A stretch of DNA of 64,000 nucleotides from Pseudonocardia petroleophila (GCF_014235185.1 NZ_CP060131.1:751501-815500), one strand, 5' to 3'. Positions 6,844 through 14,862 are shown, counted from the first letter of the stretch. Program-made: numbers and translations. Notes: generated by a model from the sequence alone, not told the origin.

Positions 6844-7917
6844 GTGCTCACCGTTCCCGCACTCGACGCGCACCGCACCACCCGCGTCAGCCCGCTCATC
6901 TCGCCGTCGCTGCTGCGTCACGACCTGCCGGTCTCCGAGACCGTCGCCGACACCGTGACCCGGGCCCGCGCCCAGGTCGTCGACGTCCTCGACGGGCTCG
7001 ACGACCGCCTGCTCGTCGTCGTCGGCCCGTGCTCGATCCACGACCCCGAGGCCGGGCTCGACTACGCCCACCGCCTCGCCGGCCACGCCGCGCGCCACGA
7101 GGACGAGCTGCGGATCGTCATGCGCACCTACTTCGAGAAGCCGCGCTCCACCGTCGGGTGGAAGGGGCTGATCAACGACCCGCACCTCGACGGCACCTTC
7201 GACGTCAACGCCGGTCTGCGCACGGCCCGCCGCCTGCTCCTCGAGATCTCCGCGCTGGGCCTGCCGGTGGGCTGCGAGTTCCTCGACCCGATCACGCCGC
7301 AGTACCTCGCCGACGTCGTGAGCTGGGGGTCGATCGGTGCGCGGACGGCGGCGAGCCAGGTCCACCGCCAGCTGTGCAGCGGGCTGTCGATGCCGGTGGG
7401 GATCAAGAACGGCACGGACGGGGACGTGCAGGTCGCCGTCGACGGGGTGGGCGCGGCGGCCGCGAGCCACGTGTTCATGGGCATCAACCCCGACGGCCTC
7501 GCCGCGCTCGTCACGACCGCGGGCAACCCCGACTGCCACGTCATCCTGCGCGGCGGGTCCGTTGGGCCCAACCACGACGCCGGGTCCGTGGCCGGGGCGA
7601 TGGAACGGATGCGGAAGGCCGGGCTGCCCGAGCGGGTGATCGTCGACGCGAGCCACGGCAACAGCGGCAAGGACCACGTGCGGCAGGCCGGGGTGGCGCG
7701 CGAGGTCGCCGCCCGGATCGCCGACGGCGAGCGCGGCGTCGTCGGCGTGATGCTGGAGAGCTTCCTCGTCGGTGGGCGCCAGGAGCTCGGGCCCGACATG
7801 ACCTACGGGCGGTCCGTCACCGACGCGTGCATGGGCTGGGACACCACCGCCGACGTCCTCGACGACCTGGCGGCCGCGGTGGCCGCCCGCCGGGGCCGCG
7901 CGCCCGTCGCGGGATGA
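6844..7917 (+). CDS. 3-deoxy-7-phosphoheptulonate (DAHP) synthase, class I
   Basis: 357 residues. It condenses phosphoenolpyruvate and erythrose 4-phosphate in the first step of the shikimate pathway. Class I (AroF/G/H) motifs are clear: VVVGPCSIHD, RTYFEKPRSTVGWKGLINDP, GCEFLDPITPQY, SWGSIGARTAASQVHRQL, GIKNGTDG, and VIVDASHGNSGKDH with metal-binding His; MLESFLVGGRQ follows. GTG 6844 has an AAGGA site 6 nt upstream and gives the family length and N-terminus. The gene is preceded by a short Tyr-Trp-Phe ORF that may regulate it. Many actinobacteria rely on a class II enzyme, so this may be an additional isoenzyme. Confidence 0.95.
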   Translation: MLTVPALDAHRTTRVSPLISPSLLRHDLPVSETVADTVTRARAQVVDVLDGLDDRLLVVVGPCSIHDPEAGLDYAHRLAGHAARHEDELRIVMRTYFEKPRSTVGWKGLINDPHLDGTFDVNAGLRTARRLLLEISALGLPVGCEFLDPITPQYLADVVSWGSIGARTAASQVHRQLCSGLSMPVGIKNGTDGDVQVAVDGVGAAAASHVFMGINPDGLAALVTTAGNPDCHVILRGGSVGPNHDAGSVAGAMERMRKAGLPERVIVDASHGNSGKDHVRQAGVAREVAARIADGERGVVGVMLESFLVGGRQELGPDMTYGRSVTDACMGWDTTADVLDDLAAAVAARRGRAPVAG

Positions 7918-7919
7918 CC

Positions 7920-7971
7920 CACGAGATCGACGGGAGAGGGGTCGCGGAACCCCTCCCCGGTCGATCTCGTG
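7920..7971. terminator. bidirectional hairpin between convergent genes
   Basis: Arms CACGAGATCGAC (7920-7931) and GTCGATCTCGTG (7960-7971) are perfect, and the inner GGGAG/CTCCCC tract extends the stem with two mismatches around an 8-base loop. It sits between the ends of the DAHP synthase gene and the convergent sortase operon, and can terminate both. Confidence 0.7.
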
Positions 7972-7977
7972 CGGGGC

Positions 7978-8238
7978 TCAGGCGCCCGGGGGCACCACCG
8001 CGTGCAGCCGGACCACCCGCACCGAGACGCTCCGCAGGTCCTCCGCGCGGAGCCCGCGCAGCACGACGTCGGCCTCGTGGACGGCCTGGTCGGCGGCCAG
8101 CGGACCGTAGGCGTCGACCTCGTGGGTGTGGTGGTCGGTCACGGTGACGACGTAGGCCGCGCAGTCGTCGAGCTCGGTCATCAGGGAGGCGAGCACGTCC
8201 GGCCAGTCGTCGGAGCTCCTCGGCCGGTGGGCGGTCAC
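7978..8238 (-). CDS. small protein of unknown function in the sortase operon
   Basis: 86 residues, starting at a GTG that overlaps the sortase stop (GTGA), so it is translated with the sortase. It has no signal peptide or membrane segment. The composition is mixed, with His residues in VTVTDHHTHEVDAYG and a C-terminal VSVRVVRLHAV strand; two Cys are absent except one in the DDCAAYVV segment. I do not recognise the family. Its position as last gene of an adhesin-sortase operon suggests an accessory role in surface anchoring, which is inference. Confidence 0.6.
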   Translation of the reverse strand: MTAHRPRSSDDWPDVLASLMTELDDCAAYVVTVTDHHTHEVDAYGPLAADQAVHEADVVLRGLRAEDLRSVSVRVVRLHAVVPPGA

Positions 8239-8876
8239 GCCGGGACGGTGTCGACGAGGGTCGCGTAGACGACCACGTTGGACTCGTAGCTGCGCGACAC
8301 CGGGTCGAACTCGCCGCCGCAGGTGACCAGCCGCAGGTCCCGGGACCCGACGGAGGTGTAGACCCGCCGGGCCGGGAACTCGGCCTTCGGGTACGTCTCG
8401 ACCGAGCCGACGGCGAACCGCGCCACCGTCCCGTCGGCCAGACCGACCTCCACCAGGTCGCCCGCCTCCAGGGAGCGCAGGCGGAAGAACACGGCGGGAC
8501 CGGTGGTCGAGTCGACGTGCCCGAGGAGGACGGAGGCCCCGACCTGCCCCGGCGTGGGCCCGAGGTCGAACCACCCCGCCGTGGCGAAGTCGACCGGGAC
8601 CTCGACGGTCCCGTCGGGGTTGAGCCCCAGCTCCCCCAGCGGGGAGCGGGCCAGCTCGATCGCCGGGATGTCGAGGCTGACGGGCCGCGACACCGGCACG
8701 TCCGGGCCGGGCGCGACGACCCCGGTGGCCGCCGGGGCGGCCCCCACCGGCGCCGCTCCCCCGGCCTGCGGCGCCGGTCGGGTCAGGAGCCAGGGAACGG
8801 TGACGAGGGCGGCGAGCAGGACGGACCCGACCGCGAGGCCGACCCACCACCGCTGCCCCGGCGACCCGCTCCTCAC
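8235..8876 (-). CDS. class F sortase
   Basis: 213-residue membrane-anchored cysteine transpeptidase that joins sorting-signal proteins to the cell wall. A single N-terminal helix (WWVGLAVGSVLLAALVTVPWLL) is followed by a Pro/Ala linker and the sortase fold, with PVSLDIPAIEL, catalytic His in LLGHVDS, catalytic Cys in RLVTCGGEFD and an Arg in the following VSRSYESNVVVYA. GTG 8876 is chosen as the start just before the membrane anchor; the frame is open further upstream but overlaps the adhesin gene. The adhesin gene ends 49 nt upstream on the same strand and carries the likely substrate motif YPATG. Confidence 0.92.
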   Translation of the reverse strand: MRSGSPGQRWWVGLAVGSVLLAALVTVPWLLTRPAPQAGGAAPVGAAPAATGVVAPGPDVPVSRPVSLDIPAIELARSPLGELGLNPDGTVEVPVDFATAGWFDLGPTPGQVGASVLLGHVDSTTGPAVFFRLRSLEAGDLVEVGLADGTVARFAVGSVETYPKAEFPARRVYTSVGSRDLRLVTCGGEFDPVSRSYESNVVVYATLVDTVPA

Positions 8877-8925
8877 GGGTGGGACCGCCGGGTCGACGGC
8901 TGCCCGGACCGCGACCCGGCGGGGG

Positions 8926-10602
8926 TCACCGGACGTTCCGGCGGCGCCGGACCTGCAGGACCGTCGCGGTGGAGGCGCCGAGGGCGAGCCCACCGGCCAG
9001 CAGCCACACGAGGGGGTGATCCGCCGCGCCGCCCGCACCGGTCGCGGGGTAGCCCCGCGGGACGACGGCGGGGGTGGTGCCGCCGGCGCCGTTGCCGGTC
9101 ACGGCGTCGCCGGTCCCGCTGTCGTCGCCGGTCCCGCTGTCGTCGCCGGTCCCGCCGTCGTCGCCGGTCCCGCCGTTGTCGCCGCCGTTGTCGCCGGTCC
9201 CGCTGTCGTCGCCGGTCCCGCTGTCGTCGCCGGTTCCGCCGTTGTCGCTGGGCGAGTCCGGTGCATCAGGGCTGTCGGGGTTGGCAGGACCACCGGGGCT
9301 GCCCGGGTTACCGGGGTTGCCCGGGTTACCGGGGTTGCCCGGGTTACCGGGGTTGCCCGGGTTACCGGGGTTGCCCGGGTTGCCGGGGTTGCCCGGGTTG
9401 CCGGGGTTGCCGGGGTTGCCCGGGTTACCGGGGTTGCCCGGGTTGCCGGGGTTGCCCGGGTTGCCGGGGTTGCCGGGGTTGCCCGGGTTCCCAGGGTTGC
9501 CCGGGTTACCGGGGTTGCCCGGGTTCCCAGGGTTGCCGGGGTTACCGGGGTTGCCGGGGTTGCCCGGGTTCCCAGGGTTGCCCGGGTTACCGGGGTTGCC
9601 CGGGTTCCCAGGGTTGCCCGGGTTACCGGGGCTGCCTGGGTTCCCGGGGTTGCCCGGATTACCGGGGTTGCCCGGCGTCGTGGTCGTCGGCGGCGCAGTG
9701 GTCGTCGTCGACGGAGCCGTCGTCGTGGTCGTCGGAGCCGTCGTCGTGGTCGTCGGCGGCGCGGTCGTGGTCGTCGTCGGCGGCGCGGTCGTCGTGGTCG
9801 GCGGGGCCGTCGTCGTGGTGGTCGGGGGCGTGGTCGTCGGCGGGGCCGGGGTCGCGGCGCAGCCCAGCCGGTTGATCACGTTGTCGTCCAGCGTCACGGC
9901 GCCGTTGCGGGCCAGGAGGCGGCCCTGCACCGTGCTCCCGGTCCGGGCGGTGATCGAGGTCAGCGCGAGGACGGTGCCGCGGAAGTCCGTGTCCGTGCCG
10001 AGCGTCGCGGAGCTGCCGACCTGCCAGAAGACGTTGCACGCGTCGGCGCCGTTGATCAGGGCGACCGTGCTGTTCGACGCGGTGATCAGCGTGGAACCGG
10101 CCTGGAAGATGAACACCGCGCCGGAGTCGCCCTGGGCGTCGAGGGTGACGGTGCCGGTCAGGCCGAGCGGCCCGGCGTCGCCGTACACACCCGCGACGAA
10201 CGTCTGCCCGCCGAGTTCGGTGCCCGACGCGGCGTCGCGCGGCTGGCCCGCCGCGTTGTCGTAGGCGATCGTCAGGTCCGACTGCGCCTGCAGCGCGACG
10301 GAGTTGGCGACCTGCTGCGTGCCGCCGCTGACCAGACCGGGCGGGAACCCGGTCACGGCCGAACCGGGGCTGAGGCCGAGGTCACCGGACACCTGGGTCG
10401 GCCCGGTGTTGGTCACCGTCGAGCCCGCGAGCACGGCGAAGCTCGCCGCGGTGCCCAGCGGCACCGAGGTCGCGGCCTGCGCGGTGCCCGCGGCCAGCAG
10501 CATCAGGGAGGTCACGAGCAGGGCGGTCGTGGCCGTGAGGGCGGCCCCGATCCGGGTGCGTCTCGTGCCCGAGGGGGGCACGGGTCGGGTCATCGATGGC
10601 AC
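8926..10602 (-). CDS. sortase-anchored ice-binding-like (DUF3494) adhesin with collagen-like stalk
   Basis: 558 residues in five blocks. A signal peptide (residues 1-43, cut near AQA-ATS) precedes a DUF3494 ice-binding-protein domain (about 45-250: [26 protein letters not shown] through [10 protein letters not shown]). Next are a Pro/Thr-rich spacer, about 42 collagen-type G-X-Y triplets that are almost all GNP, a [14 protein letters not shown] acidic repeat, and a wall-sorting end: YPATG, a hydrophobic helix and RRRRNVR. The sorting motif is a variant of LPXTG. The start is a GTG with a GGAG site 5 nt upstream; ATG 10593 is the alternative. The class F sortase encoded next is its likely anchoring enzyme. 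DUF3494 domains bind ice or act as adhesins; which applies here is unknown. Confidence 0.9.
   Translation of the reverse strand: MPSMTRPVPPSGTRRTRIGAALTATTALLVTSLMLLAAGTAQAATSVPLGTAASFAVLAGSTVTNTGPTQVSGDLGLSPGSAVTGFPPGLVSGGTQQVANSVALQAQSDLTIAYDNAAGQPRDAASGTELGGQTFVAGVYGDAGPLGLTGTVTLDAQGDSGAVFIFQAGSTLITASNSTVALINGADACNVFWQVGSSATLGTDTDFRGTVLALTSITARTGSTVQGRLLARNGAVTLDDNVINRLGCAATPAPPTTTPPTTTTTAPPTTTTAPPTTTTTAPPTTTTTAPTTTTTAPSTTTTAPPTTTTPGNPGNPGNPGNPGSPGNPGNPGNPGNPGNPGNPGNPGNPGNPGNPGNPGNPGNPGNPGNPGNPGNPGNPGNPGNPGNPGNPGNPGNPGNPGNPGNPGNPGNPGNPGNPGNPGNPGNPGNPGNPGSPGGPANPDSPDAPDSPSDNGGTGDDSGTGDDSGTGDNGGDNGGTGDDGGTGDDSGTGDDSGTGDAVTGNGAGGTTPAVVPRGYPATGAGGAADHPLVWLLAGGLALGASTATVLQVRRRRNVR
9293..9675 (-). 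repeat. 9-bp tandem repeat encoding a collagen-like G-N-P tract
   Basis: About 42 units of 9 bp encode Gly-Asn-Pro with a few Gly-Ser-Pro. Units vary mainly at the third codon positions (TTGCCGGGG versus TTACCCGGG on the plus strand), giving higher-order alternation. Slipped-strand length change is likely. The opposite strand also reads as a collagen-like G-L-P-G ORF, which is a shadow. Confidence 0.9.
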
Positions 10603-10832
10603 GTCGTCTCCAGGCAGGGTTCGGCCGGCCCCGTCCGGGGCCTGCCGTGGGTGGGGGCCGGGGAGGTGCCCGGATGAGGACGGCGGAGCGGCCGCGTGCG
10701 GCGCACGGGCACAGGGCCGTGTCGCCCGGACCCGCGGGACCGGGGGCCGGGACGTCGCGTCGTCGCCACCCCCGTCGGGTGACGACCTGTAGGCTCACGC
10801 AACCGGCGACCGGACCGTGACCGTTTCCTACT

Positions 10833-10878
10833 GCTTGACGATCGACAGCCTGCGCCTTGCAGTGACCGGCTGTCAAGC
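10833..10878. promoter_or_regulatory. nested inverted repeat upstream of the HTH gene
   Basis: GCTTGAC (10833-10839) and GACAGCC (10844-10850) together face GGCTGTCAAGC (10868-10878), so both arms can pair with overlapping halves of the right side. This is the most structured element in the 345-bp gap between the divergent adhesin and HTH genes and could be an operator. No convincing promoter was identified for either gene. Confidence 0.4.
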
Positions 10879-10947
10879 GCTGGTGCACTGAGCGTCAAAA
10901 GACGATGCTCACACGGCCGGCCGGCAGCGATCGACCAGAGGAGCGGC

Positions 10948-11451
10948 GTGACGGGACCCACCGCACCGGCCGACGTGCCGGTCACCCTGAGCGCGCTCAT
11001 CCGCAGCCGCATGGTGGAGCACGGGTGGTCCTACACGGACCTGGAGAACCGGTCCGGCCACGCACTGACCCGCGGCCGGTGGCAGCAGCTCGGATCCGGC
11101 ACGCCGCAGAAGCGGTTCCCGGACCCCGCCTCGCTGTCGGTCATCGCGACCGTCCTCGACGTGGACGTCACCACCGTGGTGCTGGCCGCGGCCCGTGCGG
11201 TCGGACTGGACGTCCGCACGCAGGGCAGCGCGCTCGCCGCCCTGCTGCCCGAGGGCACCGAACGGCTGCCCGACGTCATGCGCGACGCGATCCTCACCCT
11301 GATCCGCGCGGCGGTCGCCGACGTCGCGCAGGACGGACCCGCCGCGGCCGCCCGGCGGCCGGACGCCGTCGTGGACTGGCCGAAGTCGGCGGCACCGTCG
11401 CGGCGTCGTCACGACGGCCCAACCGACGAGCGGCGCGCTGACAGTCGGTGA
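10948..11451 (+). CDS. helix-turn-helix (XRE-like) protein
   Basis: 167 residues with a helix-turn-helix near residues 13-60: LSALIRSRMVEHGWSYTDLENRSG, then a variant turn and RGRWQQLGSGTPQKRFPDPASLSVIATVLDV, the region that in Xre proteins selects the repressor helix. A second helical part (70-125) precedes a charged, disordered tail. The GTG start has an AGAGGAG ribosome site 5-11 nt upstream. It is followed after 235 nt by a small protein resembling a degenerate ImmA/IrrE domain, a gene pair often seen as phage- or stress-type regulators. Function is otherwise unknown. Confidence 0.75.
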   Translation: MTGPTAPADVPVTLSALIRSRMVEHGWSYTDLENRSGHALTRGRWQQLGSGTPQKRFPDPASLSVIATVLDVDVTTVVLAAARAVGLDVRTQGSALAALLPEGTERLPDVMRDAILTLIRAAVADVAQDGPAAAARRPDAVVDWPKSAAPSRRRHDGPTDERRADSR

Positions 11452-11686
11452 CCGGCACCCGGACCCGGTTCGGCCGAACCGGTACGTCCGGCCCGCAGGT
11501 GCAACGCCACCCCGCCGACTGTCGCTATACCTCCGTACGACTCGAACTCGGCCACGACCACTGGGCGAGACCCGCTCCGTGCTGCCACGCCAGGACCTTG
11601 CGACACAGCGCCGCGCACGACCGCACGAGGAGCCGCTCCGTGCTCTGCTCACGCCCGCACCCGCACCCGCCCGCGCTCGGCCGACC

Positions 11687-11944
11687 ATGGGGATGAGGAC
11701 GTCGGCGGCCGCCGAGGAGCTCGTCGAGGGCGTCCGGACGCTGGCCGACATCGTGTACGTCCCGATGCGGGACTCCGTCGCCCGGATGGAGTGGACCGAT
11801 CGCGGCTGGGTGCTCTACATCGACACCGACAGCTCCCACGAGGACCGCTGCTGGGCCATGGCCGGGGTGCTGCGCCTGCTCACCTCCCGGTCGGCGGAAC
11901 CCGTCTGCACCATCCCGCGGCAGGGGATCCGCCTCGTCCGGTGA
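11687..11944 (+). CDS. small protein resembling a catalytically dead ImmA/IrrE domain
   Basis: 85 residues from ATG 11687; an ATG at 11693 and a GTG at 11579 are in-frame alternatives. The core EELVEGVRTLADIVYVPMRDSV, then GWVLYIDTDSSHEDRCWAMAGVLRLL, follows the layout of IrrE/ImmA peptidases, in which a strand ending in Asp-x-x leads into the zinc helix with an HExxH motif. Here that helix reads CWAMAGVLRLL with no zinc ligands, so any relation would be to a non-catalytic sensor. It lies downstream of an HTH gene, as ImmA-type proteins commonly do. The relationship is inference from layout only. Confidence 0.6.
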   Translation: MGMRTSAAAEELVEGVRTLADIVYVPMRDSVARMEWTDRGWVLYIDTDSSHEDRCWAMAGVLRLLTSRSAEPVCTIPRQGIRLVR

Positions 11945-11956
11945 CCCGCCCCGCAC

Positions 11957-13369
11957 CTACCCCAGACCGGCGGGCTTCTCCGGGGTGGCGAGCCAGGTGG
12001 TGAACAGGTCGTCCAGCTGCCGGCCGGAGACCTCCTCGGCGAACGCGACGAAGTCGGCGGTCGTGACGTTCCGCCCCGCCCGCGTCGCCGCCCACTCCGG
12101 GAGGATGCGGAAGAACGCCTCGTCCCCGACGGTGGTGCGCAGTGCGTGCAGCGTCATCGCGCCACGGACGTAGACCGGCTCGTCGAAGATCCCCTCGGGT
12201 CCGGGGTCGCCGATCGCCACCGTCCAGAACGGGTCGTCCGGCGGGAGGGCCCCCACGGCGTCGAACTGCTGCTGCACCGTCGCCGAGCCCTCGCGCTCGG
12301 CCCACAGCCACTCGGCGTAGGTCGCGAAGCCCTCGTTGAGCCAGATGTCGCTCCACCGGGCCAGCGGGAGGCTGTCGCCGAACCACTGGTGCGCGAGCTC
12401 GTGCACGACGACCGAGTCGCCGGAGACGGCGTCGGAGAAGAAGCTCGGCGCGTAGATCGGGCGGGTCTGGTTCTCCAGCGCGAACTCCAGCCGCGGCTCG
12501 TCGTCGACGATCCCGCCGGCGACGTCGAACGGGTAGGGACCGAACACCTCCTGCAGGTAGCCGAGGATCTCGGGCTGCCGCGCCAGCGACGCGCGGGCGA
12601 CGGGCCCGGCCGCGCCGAGTCCGGGCGCGAACGCGTCCCAGTAGCGGATCCCGTCCCGCTCGTAGGCCTGCACGTCGAACGCCCCTATTGCCATCCCCGC
12701 CAGGTACGGCGCCATCGGCGCCTCGGCGACCCAGGTGGTGGTCGTCAGGCCGCCGCTGCTGGTCGTGGACTCGAGCACGCCGTTCGCGATCGCGGCCAGG
12801 CCGTCGGGCGCGGTGATGCGGAAGGTGAACGCGGCGGGGTCGAGGGGGTGGTCGTTGGCGGGGAACCAGGTCGCGGCGACGTCCGGCTGCCCGACGACGA
12901 GCGCGCCGTCGTCGGTGGCGAAGAACCCGGCCGACCCGAACCCGTCCTCGACGAGCTGCGGCACGCCGTCGTAGGTGACGACGGTGGTGAACGCGGCGCC
13001 GTCCGCGATCGGCGCCGCGGGGGTGACGACGAGCTCGCCCCCGTCGCGGGTGAACGCGGCGTCGGCCCCGTCGACGGTGATCCCGCGGACCTCCAGCCCG
13101 GACAGGTCGAGGTGGAACGCGGAGAGTCCCTGCGTCGCGCGCGCCGACACCTGCGCGACGCCCGCGAGGACGTCGGTGGCCGGGTCGTAGGTGACGTCGA
13201 GGTCGTAGCGGTCGACGGCGTAGCCGCCGTTGCCGTCGAGCGGGAAGTACGGGTCGCCGATGCCGGGCGCACCGGGTGTCGCCTCCGGCTGCGCCGTCGC
13301 CGCGGCCGGCGCGCAGGCCGGGAGCAGCGCCAGTCCGGCCGTCACCATCAGTGCCGCGATCCGCCTCAT
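11957..13369 (-). CDS. M1-family metallopeptidase lipoprotein
   Basis: 470 residues, exported and lipid-anchored: an n-region MRRIAALM, a hydrophobic stretch and lipobox LLPAC. The N-terminal beta domain (DRYDLDVTYDPATDVLAGVAQVSARAT) is that of aminopeptidase N relatives. The catalytic domain has HELAHQWFGD (first His residue 323) and the zinc Glu in WLNEGFATYAEW about 19 residues on. The usual exopeptidase GxMEN motif is replaced by EFALENQT. It is shorter than full aminopeptidase N (about 850) because the C-terminal helical domain is missing, as in many actinobacterial M1 lipoproteins. The gene starts 11 nt after the Clp-N regulator ends, so they may be cotranscribed. Confidence 0.9.
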   Translation of the reverse strand: MRRIAALMVTAGLALLPACAPAAATAQPEATPGAPGIGDPYFPLDGNGGYAVDRYDLDVTYDPATDVLAGVAQVSARATQGLSAFHLDLSGLEVRGITVDGADAAFTRDGGELVVTPAAPIADGAAFTTVVTYDGVPQLVEDGFGSAGFFATDDGALVVGQPDVAATWFPANDHPLDPAAFTFRITAPDGLAAIANGVLESTTSSGGLTTTTWVAEAPMAPYLAGMAIGAFDVQAYERDGIRYWDAFAPGLGAAGPVARASLARQPEILGYLQEVFGPYPFDVAGGIVDDEPRLEFALENQTRPIYAPSFFSDAVSGDSVVVHELAHQWFGDSLPLARWSDIWLNEGFATYAEWLWAEREGSATVQQQFDAVGALPPDDPFWTVAIGDPGPEGIFDEPVYVRGAMTLHALRTTVGDEAFFRILPEWAATRAGRNVTTADFVAFAEEVSGRQLDDLFTTWLATPEKPAGLG

Positions 13370-13380
13370 GGGGGACGAGG

Positions 13381-14073
13381 TTACGACTCCAGCTCCCCGT
13401 CCGGTGTCGCGTCGACGCCGGACCTGCGGATCCCGAGACCCGTCAGCGGGCCGTCGCCGTCCTCCACCTCCAGCAGCGCGAGCAGGACGTGCCCGGTGCC
13501 GACCGTCTCGTGCTCCAGCCGCAGCGCCTCCCGGAACGTCAGCTCGAGCGCCTTGCGGGCCGGGGCGTCGAAGGGGACCAGGGCCGGGACCTCCGCGGCG
13601 GGTTCCGGGAGCACCGCGGTCGCGGCGGCGCGCACGGCGTCCGGCTCCACCCCCTGCGCGGCGAACGCGGCAGCGGCCGCGGTACCGGGCTGGGCGAGCA
13701 GCCCGAGCACGAGGTGCGCGGGGGTGATGGTGTCGTTGCCGGCCGCGTGCGCCGCGTTCTGCGCAGCCACCACGGCACCGCGGGCGGGAGGGGTGAAGCG
13801 GGCGAAGTCGTTCGCCGTCGCGTCGGCCTTCGGCACGAACCGCTTCTGCACGGCCTGCTTCGAGACGCCCATGCTCGCGCCGATCTCCGTCCAGGACGCG
13901 CCGGAGCGGCGGGCCTGGTCGACGAAGTGGCCGATGAGGTGGTCGGCTACGTCCCCCAGTGCGTCGGCGGCGATCACGGCGCCGGACAGGCGCTCCAGCG
14001 GTTCCTCGTGGACCGAGGAGATGGCGGCGATCAGGTCGTCGAGCCGGACGAGGTTGTTCACGCGGATCGTCAT
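13381..14073 (-). CDS. HTH plus Clp-N-domain regulator
   Basis: 230 residues. Residues 1-80 hold a helix-turn-helix (ASWTEIGASMGVSKQAVQKRF). Residues about 85-215 contain two Clp N-terminal repeats (FTPPARGAVVAAQNAAHAAGNDTITPAHLVLGLLAQPG and ARKALELTFREALRLEHETVGTGHVLLALLE), the four-helix units that ClpA/ClpC use for substrate or adaptor binding. There is no ATPase. Two identical operators overlap its own promoter, so it is probably autoregulated, and its Clp-N part could sense damaged proteins or Clp adaptors. The start is ATG 14073, exactly the predicted transcription start. Confidence 0.88.
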   Translation of the reverse strand: MTIRVNNLVRLDDLIAAISSVHEEPLERLSGAVIAADALGDVADHLIGHFVDQARRSGASWTEIGASMGVSKQAVQKRFVPKADATANDFARFTPPARGAVVAAQNAAHAAGNDTITPAHLVLGLLAQPGTAAAAAFAAQGVEPDAVRAAATAVLPEPAAEVPALVPFDAPARKALELTFREALRLEHETVGTGHVLLALLEVEDGDGPLTGLGIRRSGVDATPDGELES

Positions 14074-14074
14074 G

Positions 14075-14121
14075 CGTCAACCGTAGGTTGACGATGAGGG
14101 TCCGTCAACCTCGGGTTGACG
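14075..14121 (-). promoter_or_regulatory. leaderless promoter overlapped by twin operators
   Basis: On the minus strand TTGACG (14108-14103), a 17-bp spacer, TACGGT (14085-14080) and 6 nt lead to ATG 14073. Two perfect palindromes with identical arms, CGTCAACC-N3-GGTTGACG, cover 14075-14093 (over the -10) and 14103-14121 (over the -35), 28 bp centre to centre. This is a textbook repressor arrangement for the HTH-Clp-N gene. Confidence 0.82.
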
Positions 14122-14126
14122 ATGGG

Positions 14127-14759
14127 TCAGGCGCGCCCGCGCAGCGTCGCGACGCCGGGTCCCTCCAGGTCGTCGCAGAACGCGCCGCGGCCGGCCATCG
14201 CCATCACCAGTGCGACGGTGTCGCCGCGCACTGCCGGCCCCTCCCCGGTCGCGAACGGCCCGTCGACGGCCTCCAGGCGCAGCCCGGCGACCGCGGTCCG
14301 GCCGGCCACGGTGAAGTCGCGCGAGGCGAAGAAGCGGGCGACCTCCGTGGCCGCCTGCACCGACGGGGCGTGCGGGATCCCGAGGGGACGGCGGACGTCG
14401 CCCGCGTGGACGACGACCTCGCCCAGCCACGCCGGGGTGTGCCCGGACGGGGCCGTCGTGCTCGGGACGACCGCGCGGAACCGCTCCAGGGTCTGCGCCG
14501 GCGTCGCGCCGCGGTGCTCGGCGAGGCGGCGGGCGTTGTGCCGGTCGGCGTCGAACCGGGCGCCGACCATGCTGCGGATCCAGCGCAGCGGGCCGACGCT
14601 CGCCGCCGCCGTCAGGTGGGCGACGACCTCCTCGACCGTCCACCGGCCGCACAGCGAGGGCGCGGCCCACTGCTCGGGAGCCAGGTCGGCGAGATCGGCG
14701 ACCAGCGCGGCGCGCTCGTCGTGGACGAGCGACCACACGGACTCGCGGGACAGGGGCAC
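14127..14759 (-). CDS. maleylpyruvate isomerase/MDMPI-like (mycothiol-dependent DinB superfamily) protein
   Basis: 210 residues, starting at GTG 14759 with a GGAGG site 5 nt upstream. The N-terminal half is a DinB/MDMPI four-helix domain (ESVWSLVHDERAALVADLADLAPEQWAAPSLCGRWTVEEVVAHLT) with His in the conserved positions; the second half has WLGEVVVHAGDVRRPLG and the MDMPI C-terminal type ending. Such proteins (TIGR03083 class) are mycothiol-dependent transferases or isomerases common in actinobacteria. The substrate is unknown. It lies directly upstream of, and in the same direction as, the Clp-N regulator gene. Confidence 0.85.
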   Translation of the reverse strand: MPLSRESVWSLVHDERAALVADLADLAPEQWAAPSLCGRWTVEEVVAHLTAAASVGPLRWIRSMVGARFDADRHNARRLAEHRGATPAQTLERFRAVVPSTTAPSGHTPAWLGEVVVHAGDVRRPLGIPHAPSVQAATEVARFFASRDFTVAGRTAVAGLRLEAVDGPFATGEGPAVRGDTVALVMAMAGRGAFCDDLEGPGVATLRGRA

Positions 14760-14856
14760 GGGGAACCTCCGGTGTCGGACGGGCTGACGGGGAGGAGACC
14801 CGGCCCGCACCCCGGAATCATCGCCGCGACCCCCGCGGATCGTCGGGGGGCGGCGC

Positions 14857-14862
14857 TACCGT
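14857..14862 (+). promoter_or_regulatory. leaderless -10 element for the isochorismatase-like gene
   Basis: TACCGT lies 6 nt before ATG 14869. No ribosome-binding site is present between them, consistent with a leaderless transcript. Confidence 0.5.

Noticed and set aside
9293..9675. CRISPR-like array
   Set aside because: The units are 9 bp, contiguous and coding; there are no spacers and no cas genes.
9074..10264. Plus-strand ORF with long collagen-like GLPG/GFPG repeats
   Set aside because: It is the antisense reading of the G-N-P repeat of the minus-strand adhesin. The minus frame has a signal peptide, DUF3494 domain and wall anchor; the plus frame has none and no start context.
8503..10677. 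A 724-residue plus-strand frame across sortase and adhesin genes
   Set aside because: Low-complexity Val/Ala/Arg reading caused by high GC, opposite two well-supported genes.
10603..10947. ECF sigma-factor promoter (GGAAAC type) for the adhesin gene
   Set aside because: A GGAAAC occurs on the minus strand, but the spacing to a plausible -10 is wrong and the predicted start would be far from the gene.
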